A DNA stretch of 64,000 bases from Beggiatoa alba B18LD (GCF_000245015.1 NZ_JH600070.1:4038780-4102779); one strand, 5' to 3'. Counted from the stretch's first letter, positions 17,838 to 27,231 are shown. The notes: a model not told the origin generated them from the sequence alone. Numbers and translations are program-made.

Positions 17838-19424
17838 TTATCCTTTCGCGCTGATGGTTGTCATTTGTTCAAAGTGATAGCGTTTTGTGCCTAAACTGCT
17901 AGGGCCTAAACGGGCGTATTTAATCATTAAAAACATTTCTACGATAAATAACAGCGTATAAAAACCAATAAATCCCGCCAAACTGAAATATAAATCGTTC
18001 ATTGAACGACTAGAAACACTTAAATGGGTAGGTAAAATTTCGGCAATTGACCATGGTTGGCGACCATATTCTGCTACAAACCAGCCCATTTCTGAGGCAA
18101 TCCAAGGCAAAGGCAAACAACACAGCGCGAACCAGAGAAACCAGCGGCGATTAGGATGGGTTAATGTGCGTTGTGCGGTGAAATAAACCGCTAATACAAA
18201 TAAAATCAACATGGTAAAACCTGCGCCGACCATCAGACGAAACGCCCAAAATAATGGCGCGACATGGGGGACTGTGTCTAACGCAGCTTGATGAATTTGT
18301 TCAGGTGTCGCATTAATAACTTCAGCCGTGTATTTTTTCAGCAATAAGCCGTAGCCTAAATCCTGTTTATATTTTTCAAACTCGGCTTTAGTTTCCGCTT
18401 GCACTTGTCCTGCTTTGAGCTGTTCACGCAATTGCTTGAATAAGGTATAAGCCGTTATTCCGCGTTTAATCCGTTCCTCATTTTCAGCAATGAGTTGTTT
18501 TAAGCCTTTGACTTCTTCATTAAAAGAGCGCGTGGCAATAATTCCCATCACATAAGGAATTTTAATAGCATAATCCGTTGTTTGGCTTTCCTGATTGGGG
18601 AAACCGAACAAGGTAAAAGCGGCGGGAGCTTCTTCGGTATTCCATTCAGCTTCAATCGCCGCGAGCTTGACTTTTTGCACTTCGCCTGCGGTGTAACCAC
18701 TTTCATCTCCTAAGACGATAACGGATAAAATCGCTGCTAAACCAAAGCCCGAAGCGACCGCGAATGAACGGCGAGCAAATTCCACATCGCGTCTTTTCAG
18801 CAAATAAAAGGCACTAATCGCTAATACAAACACTGAACCTGTGACATATCCCGCTGCAACGGTGTGCACAAATTTCACTTGTGCGACAGGATTAAAAATA
18901 ACTTCGCTAAAGCTCACCATTTCCATACGCATGGTTTCATAGCTAAATTCTGCACCGACAGGATTTTGCATCCAGCCATTAGCGATTAAAATCCACAAAG
19001 CGGATAAATTTGAACCAATTGCCACTAACCAAGTGACCATTAAATGCTTACGCTGACTTAATCTATCCCAACCAAAGAAAAACAAACCGATAAATGTCGA
19101 TTCTAAGAAAAACGCCATTAAGCCCTCAATTGCCAACGGTGCGCCAAAAATGTCACCGACATAATGCGAGTAATACGCCCAATTTGTACCAAATTGAAAC
19201 TCCATCGTGATGCCAGTCGTCACCCCTAGCGCAAAATTAATCGCAAATAATTTGCCCCAGAATTGGGTCATATCCTTATAAATCTGTTTATTCGTCATGA
19301 CATAAACCGATTCCATAATTGCCATTAAAAACGACAAGCCCAAGGTTAAAGGCACAAATAAAAAATGATACAGCGCGGTAATCGCAAACTGTAAACGCGA
19401 GAGTTCTACAATACTGTCAGTCAT
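17838..19424 (-). CDS. cydA: cytochrome bd ubiquinol oxidase subunit I
   Basis: Haem-bearing subunit of cytochrome bd oxidase. 528 residues, close to E. coli CydA (522). Haem ligands are visible: His20 in [11 protein letters not shown], the histidine in [10 protein letters not shown], and the methionine in [16 protein letters not shown]. The Q-loop is long (about residues 255-370), placing it in the long-loop group typical of proteobacteria. The gene is divergent from a sigma-54 activator gene 486 bp away, a candidate regulator. Confidence 0.98.
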   Translation of the reverse strand: MTDSIVELSRLQFAITALYHFLFVPLTLGLSFLMAIMESVYVMTNKQIYKDMTQFWGKLFAINFALGVTTGITMEFQFGTNWAYYSHYVGDIFGAPLAIEGLMAFFLESTFIGLFFFGWDRLSQRKHLMVTWLVAIGSNLSALWILIANGWMQNPVGAEFSYETMRMEMVSFSEVIFNPVAQVKFVHTVAAGYVTGSVFVLAISAFYLLKRRDVEFARRSFAVASGFGLAAILSVIVLGDESGYTAGEVQKVKLAAIEAEWNTEEAPAAFTLFGFPNQESQTTDYAIKIPYVMGIIATRSFNEEVKGLKQLIAENEERIKRGITAYTLFKQLREQLKAGQVQAETKAEFEKYKQDLGYGLLLKKYTAEVINATPEQIHQAALDTVPHVAPLFWAFRLMVGAGFTMLILFVLAVYFTAQRTLTHPNRRWFLWFALCCLPLPWIASEMGWFVAEYGRQPWSIAEILPTHLSVSSRSMNDLYFSLAGFIGFYTLLFIVEMFLMIKYARLGPSSLGTKRYHFEQMTTISAKG

Positions 19425-19910
19425 GCTTTACTACTCAACTTTTATCACAGAAGAAAAAAACACCCCATCCATATTAGGCACAGTCCAATGTTGGGCGATG
19501 GGTTCGCTAAAAAAGCAATTTTTTAAAACAAACAAAATCAATAATTTAATTGCTAAAATACTGATAATTTCCCGTTTTAGTGGTGTAAAAAACGATTTTT
19601 GCATAATGACCTCAGATAATTGCTTGCAGAATATAATCGTAAGCTCAAGCTAATACCATGAATCATGCCAAAAAAATTTATTTTTAATATCAGTATATTA
19701 CTTACGATAATTCATGATAAATAAGCGATTTCACGGCCTGTATATGTGATTTGCCATAAAAGTGCTTTTTAAAGACTTGGCAAAAGCAATGCCGATTTCT
19801 TATTTAAAAATAACTATTTGTTTATAAATAAAAATTTTAAATTGTGTTCTATTTTGAATTTAGATAAACTGTCAAAAATGACTTAATCACCTTTTCAAAG
19901 ACTGCCAAAA
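19425..19910. promoter_or_regulatory. cydA / sigma-54 activator divergent regulatory region
   Basis: 486 bp, AT-rich, with no credible gene. A sigma-54-like -24/-12 element, TGGCA-N8-ATGC with the GG-N10-GC spacing, lies on the plus strand at 19778-19792, pointing at the activator gene. Two near-identical sites, CTGTCAAAAATGAC (19869-19882) and CTGCCAAAAATGAC (19902-19915), are 33 bp (about three helical turns) apart; the first is a TGTCA-N4-TGAC palindrome, so they may be binding sites for the activator itself. Confidence 0.4.
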
Positions 19911-21236
19911 ATGACGGTAATGCCTAGCCCTGAAATTCTGCAATTTCTACAGTACTATCCTGTGCCCGCTGCCCTGCTCAGCGTTGACTATGAAATTTTG
20001 GCGACTAACACCGCTTATCAAACGCATTACACTAAGATTTCACCTGAAAAAACTTATTGTTATGCAGCATCACATCATTACAATGTCCCTTGTGACCAAG
20101 CGGGCGAAAGCTGTCCCCTAAAAACTACGTTAGAAACAGGCGAAGCCCAGCGTGTGCTACACATTCATTACACCCGCCACGGTGAAAGCCATGTCGACAT
20201 CCAAACTTTGCCGATTCGCAACAGCAACGGGGAAATTGTTTATTTATTAGAGGTGTTACGAACGCTAAAAATCGCCAGTCCTGACATCATGGCTGAAGGA
20301 TTAGTCGGGCGCAGTCCTGCGTTTCAACAGGTGTTAGGCTTAGTTTCCCGAGTCGCGCCAAGCGAGGCGACTGTTTTACTGCTAGGAGAGTCGGGAACGG
20401 GTAAAGACTTAATTGCACAGGCAATTCATGCAGAAAGTCCTTATGCAAAAGGGCAATTTGTGCCTGTTGACTGTTCGGGCTTATCAGAAAATTTATTTGA
20501 AAGTGAACTATTTGGACATGAAAAAGGCGCGTTCACAGGCGCGTATCAACGTAAATTCGGTTTAGTCGAACAAGCACGCGATGGCACATTATTTTTAGAT
20601 GAAATCGGCGATGTTCCCTTGAATTTACAAGTAAAACTATTACGTTTATTAGAAACAGGCATTTATCGGCGAGTTGGCAGTATAGAGCCACAAAAAGCTA
20701 ATTTTCGCTTAATTTGTGCAACCCATAAACCATTAGCAGACATGGTACAAACAGGCACTTTTAGGCAGGATTTATACTATAGAATCAATGTTTTTCCTAT
20801 CACACTACCTGCGTTAAGGCAACGGCGCGAAGATATTGGCCTGTTATGTGATTCTTTATTAAAACGCATAGCTCCTCATCGCGTATTAACCTTGCATCCT
20901 AGCAGTTTAGCTTTTTTACAAAACTATGCTTTTATGGGCAATATTCGTGAATTACGCAATTTATTAGAGCGGGCGAGTTTATTAACAGATGGGGAGGAAA
21001 TTCTACCGCATCATTTAAATGTTGAAGTTGTGCCAAATCTACATCCAGAAATGAAGGAAGAGCCACAGTTCTGTACAGCATTTTGCACGTTAGACGAGGT
21101 AGAAAAAAACTATTTAACTTGGGCAGAAGCGAATTTTACAGGGACATTAAAAGCGTTAGCACAACAATTAGGCCTGCAAGAACGAACTTTTTATCGAAAA
21201 CGGCAGGAAAGTAAAAAGAAAGGAGCAGAAAATTAG
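19911..21236 (+). CDS. sigma-54-dependent transcriptional activator with Cys-rich PAS domain
   Basis: 441 residues. An N-terminal PAS-type sensor (about 1-115) contains a cluster of potential ligands: [15 protein letters not shown] and then ESCPL, three cysteines and two histidines. An AAA+ sigma-54 interaction domain follows (about 128-355), with Walker [16 protein letters not shown] loop intact, Walker [10 protein letters not shown] and R-finger region. A Fis-type helix-turn-helix ends the protein ([19 protein letters not shown]). There is no receiver domain, so it senses a signal directly. Start may be ATG 19911 or 19920; neither has a clear ribosome-binding site. It probably regulates cydABX or itself (inference). 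Confidence 0.85.
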   Translation: MTVMPSPEILQFLQYYPVPAALLSVDYEILATNTAYQTHYTKISPEKTYCYAASHHYNVPCDQAGESCPLKTTLETGEAQRVLHIHYTRHGESHVDIQTLPIRNSNGEIVYLLEVLRTLKIASPDIMAEGLVGRSPAFQQVLGLVSRVAPSEATVLLLGESGTGKDLIAQAIHAESPYAKGQFVPVDCSGLSENLFESELFGHEKGAFTGAYQRKFGLVEQARDGTLFLDEIGDVPLNLQVKLLRLLETGIYRRVGSIEPQKANFRLICATHKPLADMVQTGTFRQDLYYRINVFPITLPALRQRREDIGLLCDSLLKRIAPHRVLTLHPSSLAFLQNYAFMGNIRELRNLLERASLLTDGEEILPHHLNVEVVPNLHPEMKEEPQFCTAFCTLDEVEKNYLTWAEANFTGTLKALAQQLGLQERTFYRKRQESKKKGAEN

Positions 21237-21274
21237 GATTTCCACCCCTTGCACGCTTCAGTTAAATTTTGCGG

Positions 21275-21838
21275 TTAGCCTTTAAACGCTTCTGCTTGAA
21301 TGCTGATTTTGACCTCATCACTAACGGCAGGCACGTAGGTTGACATGCCGAATTCAGAACGTTTGATACTGGTTGTTGCATCAACTCCGCAATGATATTT
21401 CTTGGTAATGGGATTTGTACCACAATTGAAGTAATTCACGGTTAAAGTCACCGGCTTAGTTGTGCCTAATAAGGTTAAATTACCTTCAATAAATGCGGGT
21501 TTGTCGTCTTTAAAATTCACGCTGGTGGACTTAAAGGTTAAAGTCGGGAATTTTTCCACGTTAAAAAAGTCTTCGCCACGTAAGTGTTCTTCTAATTTGG
21601 CTAAACCTGTGTCGATGGATGTTGCATCGATAACGATGTCCACAGAACCTGTTTTTTTCTGCGTATCTAATACAACCGTTCCTTTGGTGCTGTTAAACCG
21701 ACCGCGTTGGGTAGAAAATCCCATATGATTGATTTCAAAGCTAGGGAATGTATGGGTTGAATCGATGGTTAATGTGTCAGCCGCAAAAACAGTCGTGCTT
21801 AAACCTAATAATACGGCAGATAATAAAGTCTTTTTCAT
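21275..21838 (-). CDS. YceI-family periplasmic protein (copy 1)
   Basis: 187 residues with a signal peptide ending VFAAD. The YceI fold is a lipocalin-like barrel that binds polyisoprenoids in the periplasm. Seen: LTIDSTHTFPSFEINHMGFSTQRGRF, then VDIVIDATSIDTG and FFNVEKFPTLTFKST, which are family signatures. It is the last gene of a minus-strand operon with a second YceI protein and a cytochrome b561, an arrangement found in many proteobacteria and suggestive of quinone or isoprenoid handling. Confidence 0.92.
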   Translation of the reverse strand: MKKTLLSAVLLGLSTTVFAADTLTIDSTHTFPSFEINHMGFSTQRGRFNSTKGTVVLDTQKKTGSVDIVIDATSIDTGLAKLEEHLRGEDFFNVEKFPTLTFKSTSVNFKDDKPAFIEGNLTLLGTTKPVTLTVNYFNCGTNPITKKYHCGVDATTSIKRSEFGMSTYVPAVSDEVKISIQAEAFKG

Positions 21839-21897
21839 GGTAAAACTCCGATAAAAAATATAGTTAAATCCAATTAATGGGGTAAACGTTGCCCTGC

Positions 21898-22467
21898 TTA
21901 GGGTTTTGCAGTGGCGATGACAGAAAATTTTATAGTGACATCATCGGCGACGGTTTCAGTATCTGACCAAGCCCCCTCACCGATATTAAATTGCAGGCGT
22001 TTTAAGACGAATTGTCCGCTAAATTCCACTTTAGCATCCAGTTGCTTTACAACGACAGGTAAGACAACCGCTTGCTTTTTGCCTTTAATATCCAGTTCGC
22101 CTGTTACTTCATAACGGTCATTGCCGAGACTTTTCACGCTTTGACTACTAAACGTTGCTTTTGGAAAAACTGCTAAGTTAAACCATGGTTTCCGTTTTAC
22201 TTCTGTGTTTGCTTCATCACTGCCTAAATCGATGCTGTTTAAATCAATGTCGATTTTCGCGCTGGTGCTTTCAGGTTTTGCAGGGTCAAATTGTATTTGT
22301 GCATCAAAGGCTTTGAATATGCCTTCAACGGGGACATTCATCTGGGTATAAACAAAATCGATTTTGCTGTCTTTGGCTACTACGGCGTTATATTCCAGTG
22401 CGTGTGCCCATGGGCTTAAGGATGATGCGCCCAATAGTAGGAGTAAAAAGCATTTTTTCATCATCAT
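21898..22467 (-). CDS. YceI-family periplasmic protein (copy 2)
   Basis: 189 residues from the ATG at 22467, which has AAGG 8 nt upstream; a GTG at 22476 is less likely. The signal peptide ends in WAHA. The YceI fold shows as SKIDFVYTQMNVPVEGIFKAF, SAKIDIDLNSIDLGSDEAN and WFNLAVFPKATFSSQS. It differs much from copy 1 (the KFKAFDA/GEGAWSDTE subtype), so the two probably bind different ligands. It begins 10 bp after the cytochrome b561 gene. Confidence 0.9.
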   Translation of the reverse strand: MMMKKCFLLLLLGASSLSPWAHALEYNAVVAKDSKIDFVYTQMNVPVEGIFKAFDAQIQFDPAKPESTSAKIDIDLNSIDLGSDEANTEVKRKPWFNLAVFPKATFSSQSVKSLGNDRYEVTGELDIKGKKQAVVLPVVVKQLDAKVEFSGQFVLKRLQFNIGEGAWSDTETVADDVTIKFSVIATAKP

Positions 22468-22477
22468 AAATATCACC

Positions 22478-23008
22478 TTATGAAAAGAAGGACATCCGTT
22501 TTAAAAGATTATCTTTGGCAATCCATTGATGTTTAATCGCTGCCCCAATATGTAACACAATTAAAGCAATCAGGAGGAAGTTTAAACTGCCATGTATCGC
22601 GCCAAAAAGCTCGCGTAACTCTGTATTTTTTGAGACTAAATCAGGTAACGGCAATACGCCAAAATACACGACGGGAAAGCCTGCTGCTGAACTCATTAAC
22701 CAGCCTGATAACGGAATCGCTAACATTAAGCCGTATAAGAGAATGTGCACTGCATGGGCGGCATAAATTTCCCACCATTTCATCCCAGCAGGTAAGGCGG
22801 GGGCGGGGTGCGTCATGCGCCATGCTAAACGGAAACAGGCGAGGAAAAAGACGGTTACGCCTATCCATTTATGCCATGAATACAACTGTAGCTTTTCAGG
22901 TGATAAGGGTAAGTTGCTCATATAAAAGCCCAGTCCTAATAAGCCAAACAGCAATAAGGCAATGAGCCAATGTAAAGTAATCGCGGTCGGGGTATAACGT
23001 GCAGTCAT
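22478..23008 (-). CDS. cytochrome b561 family protein
   Basis: 176 residues from ATG 23008 (GAGG 9 nt upstream; ATG 23023 lacks such a site). Four transmembrane helices carry haem-ligand histidines: ALHW-type TLHWLIAL, YSWHKWIG, YAAHAVHILLYG and IHGSLNFLLIALIVLHIGAAIKH. This is the bacterial YodB/CybB family that passes electrons from quinol or superoxide. First gene of the operon with two yceI genes. Confidence 0.92.
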   Translation of the reverse strand: MTARYTPTAITLHWLIALLLFGLLGLGFYMSNLPLSPEKLQLYSWHKWIGVTVFFLACFRLAWRMTHPAPALPAGMKWWEIYAAHAVHILLYGLMLAIPLSGWLMSSAAGFPVVYFGVLPLPDLVSKNTELRELFGAIHGSLNFLLIALIVLHIGAAIKHQWIAKDNLLKRMSFFS

Positions 23009-23023
23009 TATCGCTTGCCTCAT

Positions 23024-23325
23024 TTAAACTAATATTGATTGTCCTAATGAGGACTATTGTAGCAAAAAAATTGAGAAAGGAAATAGGTTTTTTACTTATT
23101 TTGCAAATTCAATCATTAAACTTCTGTTATGTGAGTATTTGCTAAAGAGCCAATTTGCGACTATGATTCGCTCCTTTAAACGCATGGTGAATCGTGCAAT
23201 TGCCTTGTTATTAGTCACTGTAGAGCAAAATGAAGCGTTATTTTGTGAAAGTTTAATAACCATTCACTATCACCTCTTTTTTGATATAGTTTTTACAGTA
23301 TTTTCATGTATTAAGGAGCTTTTGA
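23024..23325. other. divergent intergenic region, no gene recognised
   Basis: 302 bp between the divergent cytochrome b561 and dienelactone-hydrolase-like genes. An AAGGAG ribosome-binding site for the latter is at 23313-23318. A small open frame here shows no protein-like features. No convincing promoter was identified. Confidence 0.4.
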
Positions 23326-23973
23326 ATGGAGTTGACCACACCAGAGGGTGAAATCTTTAACACTTATGTCGCAGGTGCAAAAAAAGCGACCAAAGGTTTA
23401 TTGATGATTCATGACTCATTCGGCGTGTCCGACTACAACCGTGACTGGGCAAATTATTTTGCAGAACAAGGCTTTTATGTCATGGTTGTCGATTTATATG
23501 ACGGTAAAGTCGCCAATAATAGTAAAGAAGCCAGTGAATTAATGCACACACTAAACCCTGATATTGTGAGTCGTAAACTCAGCACGGCATTGAGCGCGTT
23601 AAAAACGGCAAAGAGAAAAATCAGTGTGTTAGGTTGGGCGGCAGGCGGTTTGCAAGCACAAAATTTGGCGTTACAAATGTCGGGAGATGTCCAAGCACTT
23701 GTTTTATATTACTGTCGGATTATTATTGATAGACATAAAGTTGCGAATTTGCAATGTCCTGTTTTTGCAGTCTTTGCAGAAACAGAAAAAACATGGCCTG
23801 ATAAACAAGCGGCATTAGAACATGTCATGGCAGAAGCTGAGAGACCGCTAGAATGTCATAGTTATGATGCAGATGCAGGGTTTATCAATCCTGAAAATTT
23901 AAATTACGATTTAGAAGCTGCCGAAGATACCCGCGCTAAAACGTTAGCGTTTTTAAATAAAATGCTGGCTTAA
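23326..23973 (+). CDS. dienelactone hydrolase-like protein lacking the catalytic triad
   Basis: 215 residues with the alpha/beta-hydrolase fold of dienelactone hydrolases: MIHDSFGVSDYNRDWANYFAEQGF, MVVDLYDGK, and late YDLEAAEDTRAKTLAFLNKML. The nucleophile elbow, normally GxCxGG, reads GWAAGG, so the cysteine is alanine. The aspartate position (AETEKTWPD) and the histidine position (YDADAGF instead of YPGAGHAF) are also changed. It is therefore probably a pseudoenzyme with a binding or regulatory role. It is followed after 22 bp by an M23 peptidase gene. Confidence 0.8.
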   Translation: MELTTPEGEIFNTYVAGAKKATKGLLMIHDSFGVSDYNRDWANYFAEQGFYVMVVDLYDGKVANNSKEASELMHTLNPDIVSRKLSTALSALKTAKRKISVLGWAAGGLQAQNLALQMSGDVQALVLYYCRIIIDRHKVANLQCPVFAVFAETEKTWPDKQAALEHVMAEAERPLECHSYDADAGFINPENLNYDLEAAEDTRAKTLAFLNKMLA

Positions 23974-23995
23974 TACTTTATGTGAGAGGTTAATA

Positions 23996-24865
23996 ATGCG
24001 ATACCGTGCAATAGGTTGGATGTTGTTTAGTATTTTGTGGTTGGGGCTAAGTTTAAACGTTGCTCAAGCGAATGAACTAGCGACAGTTCTCAATAAAATA
24101 CGCACAACGCCCGCTGTTGCTGGGGGAATTGCATGGATAGTTCTTAACAGCAATAATCCGACTTTACCGCCTGATATGCGTTATAACGGTAAACGGGTTG
24201 CCTTGTGGTTTGATGTTCAAACACAACGTTGGGTTGCATTAGTTGGTATTCCTTTATCTACGGCGGTAGGGACACAAACATTAATTGATGCCCAAACAAA
24301 CACCCGTTATCCGTTTCAAATTGTTGATAAAAAGTATGCGGAACAACGTTTAACTTTAAAAAATAAACGTCAAGTTGACCCAGAACCCGACGATTTACGG
24401 CGGATTGAGCAAGAAAACAAATTAGTACAAATTGCCTTAAATCCTGCATGGCGTGCGGTTTCGCTGTTACCTTTACCCTTAATAAAACCAGTTGCGGGAC
24501 GCTTTAGCAGTCCTTTTGGCTTACGGCGTTTTTTCAACAATCAACCGCGTAAACCTCACAGCGGGCTAGATATTTCTGCGGGACAAGGGGCGATTATTCA
24601 AAGCCCTGCGGATGGAATTGTCGTATTAACAGGCGATTTCTTTTTTAATGGCAATAGCGTTTTTATCGACCATGGTTACGGTATTGTGACCATGTATTGC
24701 CATCTCAGTGAAATTGATGTTCAGGAAAATCAAGCCGTTTCCGTGGGACAACCTATTGGCAAAGTGGGCATGACAGGACGGGCAACGGGGCCGCATTTAC
24801 ACTGGGGTGTAAGTTTTAACGGTACGATGATAGACCCGATGTTAGTGATAAATGAAACTGAATAA
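23996..24865 (+). CDS. M23-family metallopeptidase (periplasmic)
   Basis: 289 residues. A signal peptide (about 1-26, ending NVAQA) precedes a beta-rich domain and the LytM/M23 domain (about 165-285). The zinc motif is complete: HSGLDIS (HxxxD) and HLHWG, preceded by FSSPFGLRR. It should cleave, or as a cofactor regulate cleavage of, peptidoglycan cross-bridges. A palindromic repeat begins five bases after its stop, marking the left boundary of the restriction-modification insert. Confidence 0.9.
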   Translation: MRYRAIGWMLFSILWLGLSLNVAQANELATVLNKIRTTPAVAGGIAWIVLNSNNPTLPPDMRYNGKRVALWFDVQTQRWVALVGIPLSTAVGTQTLIDAQTNTRYPFQIVDKKYAEQRLTLKNKRQVDPEPDDLRRIEQENKLVQIALNPAWRAVSLLPLPLIKPVAGRFSSPFGLRRFFNNQPRKPHSGLDISAGQGAIIQSPADGIVVLTGDFFFNGNSVFIDHGYGIVTMYCHLSEIDVQENQAVSVGQPIGKVGMTGRATGPHLHWGVSFNGTMIDPMLVINETE

Positions 24866-24869
24866 ATTA

Positions 24870-24931
24870 TCCACGAAAGGCACGAAAAACACGAAAAAAA
24901 TCTGTTTCGTGCCTTTCGTGTTTTTCGTGGA
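24870..24931. repeat. 62-bp CACGAAA palindrome, left copy
   Basis: Three CACGAAA units followed by three TTTCGTG units, forming an imperfect inverted repeat with two 2-bp mismatches. A nearly identical copy lies at 27151-27211, and the two bracket the restriction-modification genes. The hairpin may terminate transcription of the M23 gene. Confidence 0.85.
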
Positions 24932-24944
24932 TTAGGGTGTTTTA

Positions 24945-26036
24945 ATGAGTGTTATGCAACTCAATTGTGCTTCTTTCGAGAGTTATACGCCGTCAGTGAT
25001 TGAGTTATTTGCGGGAGCTGGCGGGCTTGCGCTTGGGCTTGCGTTAGCAGGCTTTGATACAAAAGCCGTATTAGAAAATAATAAATGGGCCTGCGCAACA
25101 TTGAGAAAAAACCGACCTGATTGGTATATCATCGAGGATGATATTCTCAGCATTGCAGATGTGGGTATTTCAAAAAGCATTAAATTAGATAAGCCACTTG
25201 ATTTATTATCAGGGGGGTATCCGTGTCAAGCCTTTAGCTATGCGGGTAAAAAATTAGGCTTAGAAGATACTCGAGGCACATTATTTTATAGTTTTGCCGA
25301 AATTTTAAAAGAATTACAACCTAACATGTTTTTAGCAGAAAATGTAAAGGGTTTAGTCAGCCATGATAAAGGCAGAACTTTAGAAACCATGCTGAATGTA
25401 TTTAAAGAAGTCGGTTATCAAGTTTATTATAAAATTTTAAATGCAATTGATTATGAAGTTGCACAAAAACGTGAACGTATTGTCATTATTGGTGTAAGAA
25501 ATGACGTAAGAGCTAAAATTGGTTTTGACTATACCTTTCCTAAGCCTTTATGTAAAAAATTAACATTGCGTGATGTTTTGCAAAATGTGCCTGATTCACT
25601 TGGTGCGAGTTATAACGAGAAGAAAAAAGCGATTTTTGCATTAATTCCACAAGGCGGATGTTGGCGGGATTTACCCGACGAAATCGCGCGAGAATATTTA
25701 GCAGGGAGTTATCATTTAGGAGGCGGGAAAACAGGGATTGCTCGGCGTATGTCATGGGATGAAGCAGGTTTAACCGTGTTATGTTCGCCTGCTCAAAAGC
25801 AAACAGACCGTTGTCACCCCGATGAGTTAAGACCCTTCACCGTGCGAGAAAATGCAAGAATTCAATCTTTTCCTGATAATTGGGAATTTGTCGGTTCAGT
25901 CGCAGAACAATATAAACAAATCGGGAATGCTGTCCCCGTCAATTTAGCCAAACATATCGGCTTATCTATTAAACAGTATTTAATGGGAATGCAGACTGTC
26001 AGGTATGAACACTTACAACTTAAACTTCATTTCTAA
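24945..26036 (+). CDS. DNA (cytosine-5) methyltransferase, Eco47II-type
   Basis: 363 residues with the ordered motifs of C5 methyltransferases: I FAGAGGLALG, IV GGYPCQAFS with the catalytic cysteine, VI ENVKG, VIII QKRERIVIIG, and X GNAVP. The target-recognition region lies between VIII and IX (about 205-300). Its reading frame overlaps the downstream Eco47II-like endonuclease by 32 bp, so they are translated together. The predicted target is GGNCC, by association with the endonuclease family. Base composition is more AT-rich than the flanking genes, in keeping with transfer. Confidence 0.93.
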   Translation: MSVMQLNCASFESYTPSVIELFAGAGGLALGLALAGFDTKAVLENNKWACATLRKNRPDWYIIEDDILSIADVGISKSIKLDKPLDLLSGGYPCQAFSYAGKKLGLEDTRGTLFYSFAEILKELQPNMFLAENVKGLVSHDKGRTLETMLNVFKEVGYQVYYKILNAIDYEVAQKRERIVIIGVRNDVRAKIGFDYTFPKPLCKKLTLRDVLQNVPDSLGASYNEKKKAIFALIPQGGCWRDLPDEIAREYLAGSYHLGGGKTGIARRMSWDEAGLTVLCSPAQKQTDRCHPDELRPFTVRENARIQSFPDNWEFVGSVAEQYKQIGNAVPVNLAKHIGLSIKQYLMGMQTVRYEHLQLKLHF

Positions 26037-26763
26037 CGAAAACCTATTTAATCATGTACAAGAAACCATTTTAAAATATCGGTTTAAGATGGATTTAAAA
26101 TCCTTCAATCAAAACTTAGTTGATCCTATTAAGCTCACTTTTGATCACATCATTTACCAGAAAAATCCACAACTGTTGATTAATGATGAAATCATGAGAC
26201 AAATTGATAAATCAAATACTAATCATATAGGCTATTTCCATCAAAATATTTTCAATTATTTAGGAAATGGCTGGTATGTTCCTGCTAAAGGATTTGATAT
26301 CGTTAACGACGAATTAAAAATTTTCGTTGAAATGAAGAATAAACATAACACAATGAATTCTTCTTCATCACAAAAGACTTATATGAGAATGCAACATGCA
26401 ATTAATCAAGACCCATGTGCACAATGTTTTCTTGTTGAAGTGATTGCAAAAAATAGCCAAAATATCCCTTGGATAATCTCTTTAGAAGGAGAGCAATTAT
26501 CCGACGAACGTATTCGGCGCGTTTCAATTGACCATTTTTATCATATTGTAACAGGCGAAAAAGAAGCTTTTAAACAACTCTGTGAAATATTACCGGTAGT
26601 TATTAAAGATGTTGTGAACAGTATTAAACAAGAAATGATGCAAAATACAGTTTTTCAAGAATTAGCCTTGATTTCTCCCAATATTTTACAAAGTTTATAT
26701 TTATTTTCTTTTGCCGAATATGAAGGCTTTGAGCATTTCAGATACACGGACGACGCTCTGTAG
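26005..26763 (+). CDS. Eco47II-family type II restriction endonuclease (3' end altered)
   Basis: 252 residues. The family signature is strong: NFISNENLFNHVQETI, DPIKLTFD, DKSNTNHIGYFHQNIF, and the PD-(D/E)XK core FVEMKNKHNTMNSSSSQKTY. Eco47II and relatives cut GGNCC. The last residues (after EGFEHFRY, near 26748) run into sequence of a different origin: a remnant of another gene follows in another frame. Truncation is at the extreme C-terminus, so activity may remain, but this is unproven. Confidence 0.88.
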   Translation: MNTYNLNFISNENLFNHVQETILKYRFKMDLKSFNQNLVDPIKLTFDHIIYQKNPQLLINDEIMRQIDKSNTNHIGYFHQNIFNYLGNGWYVPAKGFDIVNDELKIFVEMKNKHNTMNSSSSQKTYMRMQHAINQDPCAQCFLVEVIAKNSQNIPWIISLEGEQLSDERIRRVSIDHFYHIVTGEKEAFKQLCEILPVVIKDVVNSIKQEMMQNTVFQELALISPNILQSLYLFSFAEYEGFEHFRYTDDAL

Positions 26764-27071
26764 AAGACTATCAAAGTTTGGAGCAGGTCTATCAAGATAA
26801 ATACGAGGTAAAAGCCATGTTAGACAATGCGATTCAACAGATACGGCAACAAGAAAGGGCTACAGGATTTGAAGAAGGGATTTTTAAAGGTAGAGCCGAA
26901 GGAAAAACAGAAGCCCTAATTACCTTATTAGAAGCTCGCTTTATGCCTTTAACACTAGAAGAAAAAGAACGCCTGTTTCAATTAACGGATGAAAAGATAA
27001 CTGCTTTATTAATCCAATTCTATAAAATCGATAGTATGCGTGAATTTTGGCAGGGTATTGAAACACATTAG
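26748..27071 (+). pseudogene. 3' remnant of a Rpn/PD-(D/E)XK-type transposase-family gene
   Basis: An open frame of about 107 codons without a proper start (only TTG at 26778). It reads GRRSVEDYQSLEQVYQDKYE, then FEEGIFKGRAEGKTEALITL and a C-terminal helical part (LITLLEARFMPLTLEEKERLF), the tail seen in many Rpn-family recombination-promoting nuclease proteins. The N-terminal nuclease part is missing, replaced at the junction by the end of the Eco47II-type gene. It is best read as a decayed remnant. Confidence 0.65.
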
Positions 27072-27150
27072 GTGCAACCCCTTTATGATTAAGGCTATAT
27101 TTGTTGAATACGAATGATAGTTCTTTATCTGAACCAATATATTTAATTTA

Positions 27151-27211
27151 TCCACGAAAGGCACGAAACACACGAAAAAAATCTGTTTCGTGCCTTTCGT
27201 GTTTTTCGTGG
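27151..27211. repeat. 61-bp CACGAAA palindrome, right copy
   Basis: Nearly the same sequence as 24870-24931 (one spacer changed, AAAAAC to AAACAC). The two copies are in the same orientation, 2.2 kb apart, on either side of the restriction-modification module. Confidence 0.85.
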
Positions 27212-27231
27212 TTAAAGATTAAGGAGATACC

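Noticed and set aside
19423-19653. 76-codon open frame upstream of cydA
   Set aside because: It overlaps the cydA start, is antisense to the promoter region, and has no ribosome-binding site or recognisable features.
19724-19739. Minus-strand GG-N10-GC element as a sigma-54 promoter for cydA
   Set aside because: Only the GG and GC dinucleotides fit; the rest departs from consensus and it would give a 300-nt leader.
26778-27071. Independent 97-residue gene starting with TTG
   Set aside because: The protein-like sequence extends upstream of the TTG without a start, so it is a remnant rather than a gene.
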